Below, in pieces: positions 42,092 to 50,886 of a DNA stretch of 64,000 nucleotides (positions are counted from its first letter, which is position 1; each line of letters opens with the position of its first letter). Where the stretch lies: assembly GCF_001083795.1 (NCBI RefSeq), contig NZ_LAVK01000003.1, forward strand, positions 1 to 64,000, written 5' to 3'. The position numbers and the translations under genes were made by a program. This DNA comes from Streptomyces sp. SBT349 (GTDB taxonomy: Bacteria > Actinomycetota > Actinomycetes > Streptomycetales > Streptomycetaceae). The notes under the pieces are model-generated. The model had not been told where the DNA came from and searched no databases. It saw only the letters and a program-made list of their open reading frames with translations.

Positions 42092-43903
42092 TCAGTCCCG
42101 GGAGAGGTCCGTTCCGTCGGCCGGCTCGGCCGTGGGGGGTCTGCGCCGCCAGGTCAGTGTGGCGAGGGCGGCGAGCGCGGCGAGCAGGAGGACGAGTCCG
42201 GCGGTGCCGGCGTTCAATCCGATGCCGTGGATGAAGACGTAGGCGAGCATGCCCGCGGCCAGGCAGTAGTAGATCATCGGCAGCACCGTCTTGCGGATCA
42301 GGAGGCCCTCCCTGCCGATGAGTCCGACGGTCGCGCAGGCGGCGACGACATTGTGGACCGTGACCATGTTGCCCGCGGCTCCGCCGACGGCCTGGACGGC
42401 GACGACGATCTTGGGGCTGACGCCGATCTGGTCGGCGGTGGAGAACTGGAAGAGCGAGAACATCAGGTTGCTCACGGTGTTGCTGCCGGCCACGAAGGCG
42501 CCCAGCGCGCCGACCCAGGGGGCGAACATCGGCCACGCGGAGCCCGCCAGGTCGGCGGCCCCGGTGGCCAGGGTCAGGGGCATGCTCTCCAGCCCGGTGG
42601 AGTTGAAGTCGGGGCCGGAGTTGATGAACACGCGCACCAGGGGCACGGCGAAGAGCAGCGCGATCCCGGCGCTGACGATCTGGCGCCCGGCCACGCGCCA
42701 GGATTCGGCGATCTCCCGGCGTTTCATGCGGAACGCCAGATAGGTCACGCCCACGGTCATCAGGAACATGAAGCCGGGCAGGAAGAAGGGCTCGACGGCC
42801 TGGGCGACCGGCGTGCCGAGGATGCTGTTCCACTCCAGGGAGATCCCGGACAGCCAGTCCTTCAGGGGGAGTTGGGGAAGGCGGGTGATCACCAGGAGCC
42901 CGGCGACCACCAGGTAGGGCAGCCAGGCGCGGGCCACGGGCATGTCGGAGGCGGTCGCCTCGCGCATGTCGGGCTGCACGGTCCCGCTCCACTCGGGGAG
43001 CCAGCGGTCGCGTGGCTCGAAGTCCCAGGCCCGGGTGGGTTGCAGGAATCCGCGCCGGGTGGCGACCATGACGATCACCAGGCCGATGAGACCGCCGAGG
43101 AGTGAGGGGAACTCGGGGCCGAACAGGATCGCGACCGTCACATAGGGCACGGTCATGGCGAGCGCGGCGAACAGGGCGAACGGCGCGACGGCCAGCCCTT
43201 CGCCGAAGCTGCGGTTGGCGCCGAAGTACCGGGTGAGCAGGCAGACGACGAAGAGCGGCACGAGGGTGCCGATGATCGCGTGCAGCAGTGCGACCTGCAC
43301 GGCGACCTCCGGCACGTAGTCGGCGAGCACGGTGCCCTCCTGGGCGAGCCGCGCCTCGACGGCCGAGGAGCCGCTCAGGCCGTCGTTGACGCCGACGAGC
43401 ATCGGGGTGCCCACCGCGCCGAAACTCACCGGCGTGCTCTGGATGATGAGGCCCACCATCACCGCGGCCATGGCGGGGAAGCCGAGCGCGAGCATGAGGG
43501 GGGCCACGACGGCGGCCGGGGTGCCGAAGCCGGAGGCACCCTCGATGAAGCTCCCGAAGAGCCAGCCCACGATGATCGCCTGCACCCGGCGGTCCGGACT
43601 GATCTGGGTGAACGCCGAGCGGATGCTGCGCAGGGCCCCGCTGGCGTCCAGGGTGGAGAGCAGGAGCAGGGCGCCGAAGACGATGTAGAGGAGGGTGAGG
43701 GCGATGATCAGGCCCTGGATGGAGGAGGCGGCGATCTCCGCCGCGCCGACCTCCCAGGCCACCGCGGCGATCACGACGACGAGGACGTATCCGGCGGGCA
43801 TGGCATAGGTGGCGGGCCAGCGCAGACCCACCAGCAGGACGCCCACCAGGAGGATCGGGGCCAGCGCCAGCAGGCTGAGGACGGCCAGGTTGTCGGTCAG
43901 CAT
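42092..43903 (-). CDS. lctP: L-lactate permease family transporter (LctP)
   Basis: A 603-residue membrane protein of the LctP family with about 13-14 transmembrane segments. Conserved stretches include [49 protein letters not shown] and [17 protein letters not shown]. It imports lactate or glycolate with protons. ATG 43903 ([16 protein letters not shown]) puts the first helix at the N-terminus; a longer frame starting at 44047 would cross the operator. The divergent FadR-type regulator and TTGGTC dyad fit lactate-responsive control. Confidence 0.92.
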   Translation of the reverse strand: MLTDNLAVLSLLALAPILLVGVLLVGLRWPATYAMPAGYVLVVVIAAVAWEVGAAEIAASSIQGLIIALTLLYIVFGALLLLSTLDASGALRSIRSAFTQISPDRRVQAIIVGWLFGSFIEGASGFGTPAAVVAPLMLALGFPAMAAVMVGLIIQSTPVSFGAVGTPMLVGVNDGLSGSSAVEARLAQEGTVLADYVPEVAVQVALLHAIIGTLVPLFVVCLLTRYFGANRSFGEGLAVAPFALFAALAMTVPYVTVAILFGPEFPSLLGGLIGLVIVMVATRRGFLQPTRAWDFEPRDRWLPEWSGTVQPDMREATASDMPVARAWLPYLVVAGLLVITRLPQLPLKDWLSGISLEWNSILGTPVAQAVEPFFLPGFMFLMTVGVTYLAFRMKRREIAESWRVAGRQIVSAGIALLFAVPLVRVFINSGPDFNSTGLESMPLTLATGAADLAGSAWPMFAPWVGALGAFVAGSNTVSNLMFSLFQFSTADQIGVSPKIVVAVQAVGGAAGNMVTVHNVVAACATVGLIGREGLLIRKTVLPMIYYCLAAGMLAYVFIHGIGLNAGTAGLVLLLAALAALATLTWRRRPPTAEPADGTDLSRD

Positions 43904-44034
43904 GCGGGACAGCTTCCGCGGACCGCGGGACAGTGCGGACGGTTCTCCATAGCTACCTCCCGGTCGGGCGACAGCCGTTCGACCGGGTGTGGGGGTGCCA
44001 TCCGAGCCCGGTCGGGTGGCTCGTTTGGTGATGT

Positions 44035-44047
44035 TTGGTCGGACCAA
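44035..44047. promoter_or_regulatory. FadR/LldR-type operator
   Basis: TTGGTC-G-GACCAA is a perfect dyad matching the TGGTNNNACCA consensus of the GntR/FadR subfamily. It lies between the divergent lctP and regulator genes. Confidence 0.75.
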
Positions 44048-44137
44048 GCACCGGTTGGACCGTAGGATTGCCTTTGTCCTGTGTCAACAGGACGGACAGG
44101 CAAGGTAATTGATCCTTTTACCGATCAGGAGTGGGCC

Positions 44138-44884
44138 GTGCCGGAAGCCGCGGACTGGCAGCCGCTCTCCCGCACCCGGGCCCACGAACATGTCCTCGGC
44201 CAGATCGAGGAGAAGATCGTCTCCGGCGTGCTGCGCGTCGGGGACCGGCTGCCGCCCGAGCGGGACCTCGCCGCGATGCTGGGGGTCGGCCGGGGGGCCG
44301 TCAGGGAGGCCCTGCGCGTGCTGGAGTCCCAGGGGGTCCTGCGCCGCCCGCGGGTCGGCACCGGCCCCGACGCCGGCAGCGTCATCGCCGGCACCCCGGG
44401 CACCGGCCTGGCCCCGCTCATCCGCATCCATGCCGCCCTGGCCAGCTTCGACCTGAGCGAGATCACCGAGGCGCGGGTCGCCCTGGAACGCGCCGCCGTG
44501 GCGCTGGCCGCCTCCCAGGCGGGCCCCGACCACGTGTCCCGGATGGCGCGTCTCCTGGAGCGCATGGACGACCCGGCGTTGCCCCGCGAGGAGTTCAACG
44601 ACCTCGACACCGCCTTCCACATGCTGCTCGCCGAGGCGGCGAGCAACCGGCTCATCACCGCGCTGACCACCGCCATCCGGGGCGCGATCCGGCCCACCCT
44701 GCTCAACGCCTTCGGCCGGCTGGAGCACGCCGACGCGGTCCTCGACCGGCTCAGGCGGGAACACCGCGCCCTCTACGAGGCCGTCGCGAACGGCGAGGGC
44801 GGCCTCGCGGCCGACCTGGTCGAGCGCCATATCCGCGCCTTCCACCAGACGGCCGGGGAGGCGCTCGACACCCCCGGCGCGTAG
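44138..44884 (+). CDS. FadR-subfamily GntR transcriptional regulator
   Basis: A 248-residue regulator. The winged helix (about residues 10-75) has HVLGQIEEKIVSGVLRVGDR and LPPERDLAAMLGVGRGAVREALRVLE (LPPERDLAAMLGVGR). The C-terminal all-helical FCD domain (about 95-235) has the metal ligands Asp in FNDLDTAFHMLL and His in RREHRALYEA and ERHIRAFHQ. It probably represses lctP until lactate binds. GTG 44138 is chosen for the AGGAG 7 bases upstream; GTG 44081 would add 19 residues and lacks a good site. Confidence 0.9.
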   Translation: MPEAADWQPLSRTRAHEHVLGQIEEKIVSGVLRVGDRLPPERDLAAMLGVGRGAVREALRVLESQGVLRRPRVGTGPDAGSVIAGTPGTGLAPLIRIHAALASFDLSEITEARVALERAAVALAASQAGPDHVSRMARLLERMDDPALPREEFNDLDTAFHMLLAEAASNRLITALTTAIRGAIRPTLLNAFGRLEHADAVLDRLRREHRALYEAVANGEGGLAADLVERHIRAFHQTAGEALDTPGA

Positions 44885-45114
44885 GGGCCTGGCCGGGACG
44901 CCGACCTGGTTCGCCGGGCCGCGGGCCGGGGCGGACCCGGGGAATGTCCTCGGAGTGGCAAAAGTATGGACAGCCGCGTCGGAAGTCGCCTACCGTGGCC
45001 ATGATCTCTACGCGTACATGACAGGTGGTCGCCTCGGGGCCGGGATCCCGCCCGGGGCGATCGCGCCCCTCCGCGACGTGCCCCCCACCGCTCCGTCAGC
45101 GCCAGGAGGAACAG

Positions 45115-47109
45115 TTGAATCCACGGCAGCACCGGCGTACGCGCCCACGCGCACTGGGAGTGCTTCTCACCGCGCTCGTCCTCGGCACCCTCGCGGCACC
45201 CGCGGGCGCCGCCGACCTCCCCCCACAGGAGCCGGGGGTCACCCTGCGCACCTTCGACGTCCAGACCCCGCTCGACGAGATCTGCACCCTGAAGCCCGGC
45301 CAGACGCCCAATGTCGACAAGCTGATGCCGACGATCGACTGGCAGTCGACCGAGGACTTCGGCGTCAGCGACAACTTCGTCTCCCAGGTGATCGCCAACA
45401 TCAACGTCCCGGAGGCCGGAGACTACGCCTTCCGCCTGATCAGCGACGACGGGTCACGGCTGCTGATCGACGGTCAGCTGGTCATCGATCACGACGGGCT
45501 GCACTCCGCGGAGCCCAAGGACGGCTCGATCCAGCTCGCCTCCGGCTACCACGCCCTGGAGATCGACTACTTCGAGCAATCGGCGGACCAGGTGCTCAGC
45601 CTCCAGTGGCGGCCGCCGGGCGCCGCCGACTTCAGCGTCGTGCCGAACTCGGTGCTCAGCACCGACGCCGGCGTGGTGCGCGTGACCGCGCCGGGCCGCA
45701 AGGAGTGCGAGGGCGGCCTCGACACCCCCGGGGACGGCCTGCCGCTGACCTCGGTCCACCCGAACTACACCCTGACCGACCTGCGGCCCGAGGGCTTCGA
45801 GCCGCAGATCAGCGCGATGGACTGGCTGCCCGACGGCCGCCTGGCCGTGGCCACCTGGGGCGGCAGCGAGACCACGGCGGGCGAGGTCTACCTCCTGGAC
45901 AACGTCACCGGCGACACCGGCCCCGGCGAGGTCACCTTCACGCGGGTCGCCGAGGGGCTCAGGGAGCCGATGGGCATCACCGATGTCGACGGCACGCTCT
46001 ACGTCTCCGAGAAGCACCAGCTCACCGAGCTGAACGACCTCGACGGCGACGGCGTGACCGACGAGTACACCCCGATCGCCCAGTGGCCCCACAGCGGAAA
46101 CTTCCACGAGTTCGCCTTCGGCCTGCTGTACGAGGAGGGCCACTTCCTCCTGAACCTGTCGGTCGCCATCGACTACGGCGGTGCCACGACCGACCCCCAG
46201 CCGGCGGCCGACCGCGGCACCACCATCAAGGTCAGCAGGGAGACCGGCGAGATCACCTATGTCGCGGGCGGCCTGCGCACCCCCCACGGCCTCGGCCGGG
46301 GACCGGGCGGCGACCTCTTCGTCACCGACAACCAGGGCGGCTGGCTGCCCTCGTCCAAGCTCCTGCACATCGAGCAGGACCGGTTCTTCAACCACTACAC
46401 CAACCCCCCGGGGCCCTTCGACGAGAACCCCGTGACCAAGCCCGTCCTGTGGCTGCCGCAGAACGAGATCGGGAACTCCCCGAGCACGCCCGTGATGCTG
46501 ACCGAGGGCCCCTTCGCCGGTCAGATGCTCATCGGGGACGTGACCTACGGAGGTCTCCAGCGCGCCTATCTGGAGGAGGTCGGCGGTGAGTACCAGGGCG
46601 CCGTCTTCCGCCACACCCAGGGCCTCGAAGCCGGGGTGACCCGCGTCAGCGTGGGCCCCGACGGCGCGATCTACACCGGGGGCCTCGGCGCGGACGGCAA
46701 CTGGGGCCAGGAGGGCAAGCTCAGGTTCGGCCTCCAGAAGCTGACGCCGAACGGCACCAACGCGTTCGACATCGCCTCCATGCGCGCCACCCCGGACGGC
46801 TTCGTCCTCACCTACACGCAGCCGCTCTCCCAGGAGACCGCGGACGCGCTGGCCACCAGCTACCGGGTCCAGCAGTGGCGTTACGAGCCCACCGCCGACT
46901 ACGGCGGACCCAAGCTGGACCAGGAGACCCTGCCCGTCACCTCGGCCGAGCTGTCGGAGAGCGGCACGGAGGTCACCCTGGTGATCGACAACCTCTCGAC
47001 CGACCGCGTCGTTCACATCCAGTCCCCGCGCCCCTTCAGCTCCGCCGACGGCGAGACGCTGTGGAGCACCGAGGCGTGGTACACGCTGAACGCGATCCCC
47101 ACCGCCTGA
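45115..47109 (+). CDS. Secreted PA14-domain protein with sugar-dehydrogenase-like beta-propeller
   Basis: A 664-residue exported protein with a rare TTG start, decided by a perfect AGGAGGA ribosome site 4 bases upstream. Residues 1-34 are a signal peptide (LGVLLTALVLGTLAAPAGAA). Residues 45-170 are a PA14 carbohydrate-binding domain (YAFRLISDDGSRLLIDGQLV, YHALEIDYFEQSA). Residues 195-560 look like a glucose/sorbosone dehydrogenase-type propeller (LPDGRLAVATWGG, LREPMGITDVDGTLYVSE, GLRTPHGLGRGPGGDLFVTDNQ). It probably binds or oxidises plant or cell-wall sugars outside the cell. The 230-base gap before it shows no gene. Confidence 0.87.
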   Translation: MNPRQHRRTRPRALGVLLTALVLGTLAAPAGAADLPPQEPGVTLRTFDVQTPLDEICTLKPGQTPNVDKLMPTIDWQSTEDFGVSDNFVSQVIANINVPEAGDYAFRLISDDGSRLLIDGQLVIDHDGLHSAEPKDGSIQLASGYHALEIDYFEQSADQVLSLQWRPPGAADFSVVPNSVLSTDAGVVRVTAPGRKECEGGLDTPGDGLPLTSVHPNYTLTDLRPEGFEPQISAMDWLPDGRLAVATWGGSETTAGEVYLLDNVTGDTGPGEVTFTRVAEGLREPMGITDVDGTLYVSEKHQLTELNDLDGDGVTDEYTPIAQWPHSGNFHEFAFGLLYEEGHFLLNLSVAIDYGGATTDPQPAADRGTTIKVSRETGEITYVAGGLRTPHGLGRGPGGDLFVTDNQGGWLPSSKLLHIEQDRFFNHYTNPPGPFDENPVTKPVLWLPQNEIGNSPSTPVMLTEGPFAGQMLIGDVTYGGLQRAYLEEVGGEYQGAVFRHTQGLEAGVTRVSVGPDGAIYTGGLGADGNWGQEGKLRFGLQKLTPNGTNAFDIASMRATPDGFVLTYTQPLSQETADALATSYRVQQWRYEPTADYGGPKLDQETLPVTSAELSESGTEVTLVIDNLSTDRVVHIQSPRPFSSADGETLWSTEAWYTLNAIPTA

Positions 47110-47125
47110 CCCGCACCCAACTCCC

Positions 47126-47166
47126 GGCCCGGCCGCGCCCGTTCCCGCATGGGGCGCGACCGGGCC
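47126..47166 (+). terminator. Hairpin terminator after the PA14 gene
   Basis: A 15-bp stem with one mismatch (GGCCCGGCCGCGCCC against GGGCGCGACCGGGCC) and an 11-base loop starts 17 bases after the stop codon. Confidence 0.6.
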
Positions 47167-47204
47167 GGAGAGCTGTCCGGCCGCGGCCCGGCCGCGGGCG
47201 CACC

Positions 47205-47690
47205 TCGGGCGTCGGGCCACTCAGCCGTGTTCGCCCTGTTCCTGCGGGCCGAGCCGGAGGACGTGCCGGCGGTCCGCCCCGCAACGCCCTGGTGGATCGA
47301 TGTCCGGGGGGCCCACTGGCGCCGCCCGCACGGCCCGCTGAGCGACCTGGCCGGCCTGGACCGCCATCCCGTCGTCCACGTCAGCCGCGCCGACGCCGAG
47401 TCCCGCCGTTATCCCCGGGGCGACGAGCTCACCCCCGGCGGCCGCCACCGCTGCAACATCTGGCAGGGCGCCCCCCAACGGCCACGGGCTCCTCGACACG
47501 GCGGGCAACGTCTGGGAGTGGTGCGCCGATTGGTTCGACCCGCACTACTACACCCGGTCCCCCGAGCACGACCCGCGCGGGCCGGACCGGACGTCCCTGG
47601 CCGTCATCCGGGGCGGCTCGTTCCTCTGCCACGACACCTACCGCAACCGCTACCGCACCGCGGCGGATCTTGCCAGGACTTGTCGGGACC
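47205..47690 (+). pseudogene. Decayed formylglycine-generating enzyme (sulfatase-modifying factor)
   Basis: Fragments of a SUMF1/FGE-type protein can be read in order but in two frames. In the first frame: VPAVRPATPWW, GPLSDLAGLDRHPVVHVS, then YPRGDELTPGGRHRCNIWQG. In another frame, from about 47474: PNGHGLLDTAGNVWEWCADW, DPRGPDRT and IRGGSFLCHDTYRNRYRTAAD. Missing are the N-terminal third, about 28 residues after HVS (the AYCxWAGKRLPTEAEWEYAARGG region), about 20 residues after IWQG, and the C-terminal strand. The second catalytic Cys (normally SYC in LCHDSYCNRYR) is Arg. The second frame runs without a stop into the M28 peptidase gene. No sulfatase gene lies in the window. Confidence 0.82.
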
Positions 47691-47710
47691 ATGACGATAA
47701 GGAATCGACC

Positions 47711-49162
47711 GTGCCGGCAGAGGGAACAGACGGACAGGACAACGCCATGTCACCTTCCGGATCCACCAGTCGTCGAGCACTGCTGTCCGCCTCGGCCGCC
47801 ACCGCGGCCGGGGCCTCACTGATCGGCGGCCGGGCGGCCGAGGCCGCGCCCGCCGCCCCCGCCGCCCGCCGGGTCACCGCGCAGCCCCCGGGACGTGACC
47901 TGGTGGCGATGGCGCGCGAGATCGACCCGGGCCGGATCGAGTCCATCGTGCGCCGGTTGGTCGCCTTCGGCACCCGGCACACCCTGTCCGCCCAGGACGA
48001 CCCCGAGCGCGGCATCGGCGCGGCCCGGGACTGGATCCACGCGGAGCTGCGGCGGATCGCGGACGCCTCCGGCGGGCGGATGACCGTGGAACTCCAGTCG
48101 TACGTGCAGGAGCCGGACGGGAACCGCATCCCCGTGCCGACGACGATCACCAACGTGGTCGCCACCCTGCGCGGCTCGGCGGCGCCGGAGCGCGTGTACG
48201 TGGTCTCGGGGCACTATGACTCCCGGGTCTCCGACGTCGGCAACGCCACCGACGACGCGCCCGGCGCGGACGACGACGCCTCCGGGGTCGCGGTGGTGAT
48301 GGAGCTGGCCCGGGTGATGTCCACCCGGACCACCGAGGCGACCGTGGTGTTCGCCGCGGTGGCCGGCGAGGAGCAGGGCCTGTACGGCGCGGGTCACATG
48401 GCCCAGCGGTTCAAGGCGGCCGGGGCCGACGTCCAGGGCATGTTCACCAACGACATCGTGGGCAGCCCGGTCGCCGACGACGGCACCGCCGACCCGCGCG
48501 TCGTCCGCCTGTTCGCCGAGGGAGTGCCGACCTCGGAGACCCCGGAGCAGGCCGACGTCCGGCGTTCCGTGGGAGGGGAGAACGACTCGCCCTCCCGCCA
48601 ACTCGCCCGCTTCGTACGGGACGTGGCCGAGAACCGCGCCACCGGGATGACCGTGAACGTGATCTACCGCCGCGACCGCTACCTGCGCGGCGGGGACCAC
48701 ATCCCGTTCCTGGAGGAGGGGTACCCGGCCGCGCGCTTCACCGAGCCGCACGAGGACTACGCCCACCAGCACCAGGACGTCCGGGTGGAGGACGGGCAGC
48801 AGTTCGGCGACCTGCCGGAGTTCTGCGACATGGACTACATCGCCCGGGTCGCCCGGGTGAACCTCGCCACCCTGTGGACCCTCGCCCAGGCGCCCGGCAC
48901 CCCGACCGGCGTGCACATCGACACGGGCGACCTGACCAACTCCACCACCCTCGTCTGGACCCGCGGCCCCGAGCCCGACCTCGCCGGCTACGAGGTGGTG
49001 TGGAGGGAGCCCACCGAGCCGGAGTGGACCCACGTGCTCGACGCGGGCGACACCACCACGCACACCGTCGACATCTCCAAGGACAACGTGTTCTTCGGCG
49101 TCCGCGCGGTCGACCGCGCGGGCCACCGCAGCCCGGTGGCCTACCCCACCCCGTCCCGCTGA
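47711..49162 (+). CDS. Secreted (Tat) M28-family zinc aminopeptidase
   Basis: A 483-residue exported peptidase. The N-terminus has a twin-arginine signal (TSRRALLSASAATAAGASL). The M28 catalytic domain (about 60-390) shows the zinc ligands in SGHYDSR, GADDDASGV, AGEEQGLYG, TNDIVGS and EPHEDYAHQH. The last 95 residues form a fibronectin-III-like domain (TTLVWTRGPEPDLAGYEVVW). GTG 47711 has AAGGAA 7 bases upstream; ATG 47747 is an alternative with a more usual signal length. Its frame continues backward into the FGE remnant. Confidence 0.88.
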   Translation: MPAEGTDGQDNAMSPSGSTSRRALLSASAATAAGASLIGGRAAEAAPAAPAARRVTAQPPGRDLVAMAREIDPGRIESIVRRLVAFGTRHTLSAQDDPERGIGAARDWIHAELRRIADASGGRMTVELQSYVQEPDGNRIPVPTTITNVVATLRGSAAPERVYVVSGHYDSRVSDVGNATDDAPGADDDASGVAVVMELARVMSTRTTEATVVFAAVAGEEQGLYGAGHMAQRFKAAGADVQGMFTNDIVGSPVADDGTADPRVVRLFAEGVPTSETPEQADVRRSVGGENDSPSRQLARFVRDVAENRATGMTVNVIYRRDRYLRGGDHIPFLEEGYPAARFTEPHEDYAHQHQDVRVEDGQQFGDLPEFCDMDYIARVARVNLATLWTLAQAPGTPTGVHIDTGDLTNSTTLVWTRGPEPDLAGYEVVWREPTEPEWTHVLDAGDTTTHTVDISKDNVFFGVRAVDRAGHRSPVAYPTPSR

Positions 49163-49169
49163 GGGCCGC

Positions 49170-49206
49170 GGGCGGACCGGCGCCGCGTCACCGCGCCGGT
49201 CCGCCC
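49170..49206. terminator. Bidirectional hairpin terminator
   Basis: Perfect 14-bp stem (GGGCGGACCGGCGC/GCGCCGGTCCGCCC) with a nine-base loop between the convergent M28 peptidase and DUF6243 genes. Confidence 0.75.
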
Positions 49207-49220
49207 GCCCGGTGAGCGGG

Positions 49221-49487
49221 TCAGCCCTGCCGGTCGGTGCCGGGAGCCTGGTCGGCTCCGGTGGGCTCGGCGGCCTCGTCGGCCTCGTCGGCCTCGGCGG
49301 GCAGGTCCGCCTCGGCGACCGGGTCCCCCTGCGTACGCTCGCGCATCCGGCGCAGCAGTTCCTGCTTCTGGTCGGCGGCGGCCCTGCGGTCCGCCACGCG
49401 GGCGGGGGCGGAGCCCTGCCGGTCGGCGCGGGACAGCTTGTTCCGCTGTCCTCCTATGCCGAGAAGGTTGTTGTCGCGCTTGGCCAC
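49221..49487 (-). CDS. DUF6243 family small protein
   Basis: An 88-residue cytoplasmic protein whose start, AKRDNNLLGIGGQRNKLSRADRQ, matches the DUF6243 pattern found across Streptomyces. A Lys/Arg-rich helix (AAADQKQELLRRMRER) follows, then an Ala/Glu/Asp-rich acidic tail. Function unknown. GTG 49487 has GGAGAA upstream. Confidence 0.75.
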   Translation of the reverse strand: MAKRDNNLLGIGGQRNKLSRADRQGSAPARVADRRAAADQKQELLRRMRERTQGDPVAEADLPAEADEADEAAEPTGADQAPGTDRQG

Positions 49488-49659
49488 GGGTTCTCCATCG
49501 TGGTGAGAGGTGATCCGGAAGGGATCTGCGGGGTGGTGCGGGGACCAGTCTCCCCAAGCGGATCGCTGTCCACCAAACCGGAGCGACGACACATGACCGC
49601 GGCGCGCCCGTCGCTGGCACTATGTCGGCAGGCACACCGACCCGGGAAGGACCAACCGC

Positions 49660-49953
49660 ATGATCATCTTTGGCACCAGGGGATACCTGTACCAGCTCGC
49701 GATACTCACGCTGGTGTGCGGCCACTGCGGCAATCCCTCCGCGCACACGCTCAGGAAGCGTGTCACCAAGTTCACGCTGTTCTTCGTGCCGCTGTTCCCG
49801 GTCTCGACGTCGTACGCGACGCAGTGCACCTTCTGCGGCGCGGAGCAGAGGGCGACCAAGGAGCAGGCGGAGCAGCTCCAGGCGCAGGCCGCCGGTGGCC
49901 ACACCGGTCCGATGTACGGGCAGCAGCCACAGCAGCAGCCGTACCAGTCCTGA
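49660..49953 (+). CDS. Zinc-ribbon small protein
   Basis: A 97-residue protein with two CxxC knuckles (VCGHCGN and CTFCGAE) about 32 residues apart that would bind zinc, separated by a hydrophobic segment FTLFFVPLFPVST. The tail is Gln-rich (GQQPQQQPYQS). Close homologues occur throughout Streptomyces; function unknown. ATG 49660 has an AAGGA site upstream. Confidence 0.8.
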   Translation: MIIFGTRGYLYQLAILTLVCGHCGNPSAHTLRKRVTKFTLFFVPLFPVSTSYATQCTFCGAEQRATKEQAEQLQAQAAGGHTGPMYGQQPQQQPYQS

Positions 49954-50363
49954 GGGACCCGGAGCCCGGAGCCCGGTTCCTTCCGGGCAACTCCGGCGGC
50001 GGTCCGGGCTGGAGCACCTCACCCGTACGTGCGTCGAGCGGGGCCCGTTCCCCGAGGGGGCGCTCCAGCTCCAGCGCGTGGAAGTCCGGGGAGCTGTCCG
50101 CGATACCGCTGCCCATCTCCCCGAAGGCATCGGCGGCCGACATCAGGGGCACGGGCATGGCCTCCCCGTCCTCCCACCGGCGCGCCCCGTCCGATCCCTC
50201 CCAGGCGTCGGCCACGGCGCACATGCGCGGCAACGGGGTCCGGCCCCGGGCTCCGCTCCTGCCACGCGTCCGCGCCACAGCCGAGAACTCCCGCGACGAG
50301 GACGCCCGTCAGCAGGCACGTGCCCCAACGGCCCCGGGAGGCCCGCCTGTTCCCATGAGACAT
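49951..50363 (-). pseudogene. Possible frameshifted lipoprotein gene
   Basis: A frame starting at ATG 50363 gives a convincing lipoprotein signal peptide (GTCLLTGVLVAGVLGCGADA, lipobox VLGC). After PGPDPVAAH (about 50220) the GC-rich third-position pattern moves to another frame, which reads MCAVADAWEGSDGARRWED, MPVPLMSAADAFGEM and LELERPLGERAPLDARTGEV. This suggests one ancestral gene with a frameshift, a sequencing error, or chance. No family recognised. Apart from this and a small repeat I see nothing in 49954-50491. Confidence 0.35.
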
Positions 50364-50432
50364 GCCCCTCTGACGGGGGAACGCCCCGGCCGGTTCCCGT
50401 CGCCGCCGGACGGAGCGTCGCCGCGTCCGGGC

Positions 50433-50455
50433 GAGGACCGAGGACCGAGGACCGA
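50433..50455. repeat. Tandem 7-bp repeat, 3.3 copies
   Basis: GAGGACC is repeated three times in a row followed by GA, in the non-coding stretch downstream of the small hypothetical gene. Confidence 0.7.
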
Positions 50456-50491
50456 CCGCCGGGGCGTCGCGCGCCCCGGCGGTCGGCCGCG

Positions 50492-50743
50492 TCAGACGGC
50501 CGGAAGGAGGCTGCGGACCAGGCGGCACGTGGTCGTCGACGGTGGGTGGACGCCGATGCGCTCGGCCACCCGCCGTATCACCTCGTTCCTGGCCTGCCGC
50601 GGCGTGTAGACGCCGGAGTCGAGCAGGGCGATGGCGATGCGCATCGCCTTGCGCATCCGGTTGTGCTCGATGTACCACTCACGCGGCATGCCCGCCGGGA
50701 GCGGCTTGGTGCGCATGGATTTCGGGGCGTACGCCACTGGCAT
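50492..50743 (-). CDS. Small conserved actinobacterial protein of unknown function
   Basis: An 83-residue basic protein. The core GMPREWYIEHNRMRKAMRIA, then ALLDSGVYTPRQARNEVIRR and IGVHPPSTTTCRLVRSL, looks like a conserved small family I have seen in streptomycetes without an assigned role. GAGGAGG lies upstream of ATG 50743. The upstream non-coding stretch (50744-50886) is relatively AT-rich, carries an 11-bp palindrome, and probably holds its promoter. Confidence 0.7.
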   Translation of the reverse strand: MPVAYAPKSMRTKPLPAGMPREWYIEHNRMRKAMRIAIALLDSGVYTPRQARNEVIRRVAERIGVHPPSTTTCRLVRSLLPAV

Positions 50744-50797
50744 GGGCGACCTCCTCGGCCTGACTGAACCCTGGCTCGGTTATCTCCATGATACTGC

Positions 50798-50808
50798 GTC
50801 AGACTGAC
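50798..50808. promoter_or_regulatory. 11-bp palindrome in an AT-richer intergenic stretch
   Basis: GTCAG-A-CTGAC lies upstream of the small conserved gene; it overlaps a possible -35 (TTGTCA on the minus strand). Possible operator. Confidence 0.35.
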
Positions 50809-50886
50809 AAAGATGCTGGTCACAACCGTTTTTCGGGACGCCAGTTCGAATGCGACGGGCCGGGCCGCCCTCTCGGTTCGCGGGCC

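Noticed and set aside
47711-49162. M28 peptidase as a natural fusion with an FGE domain
   Set aside because: The FGE part is fragmentary, in two frames and lacks key residues; the peptidase has its own ribosome site and Tat signal, so the open frame upstream is a leftover.
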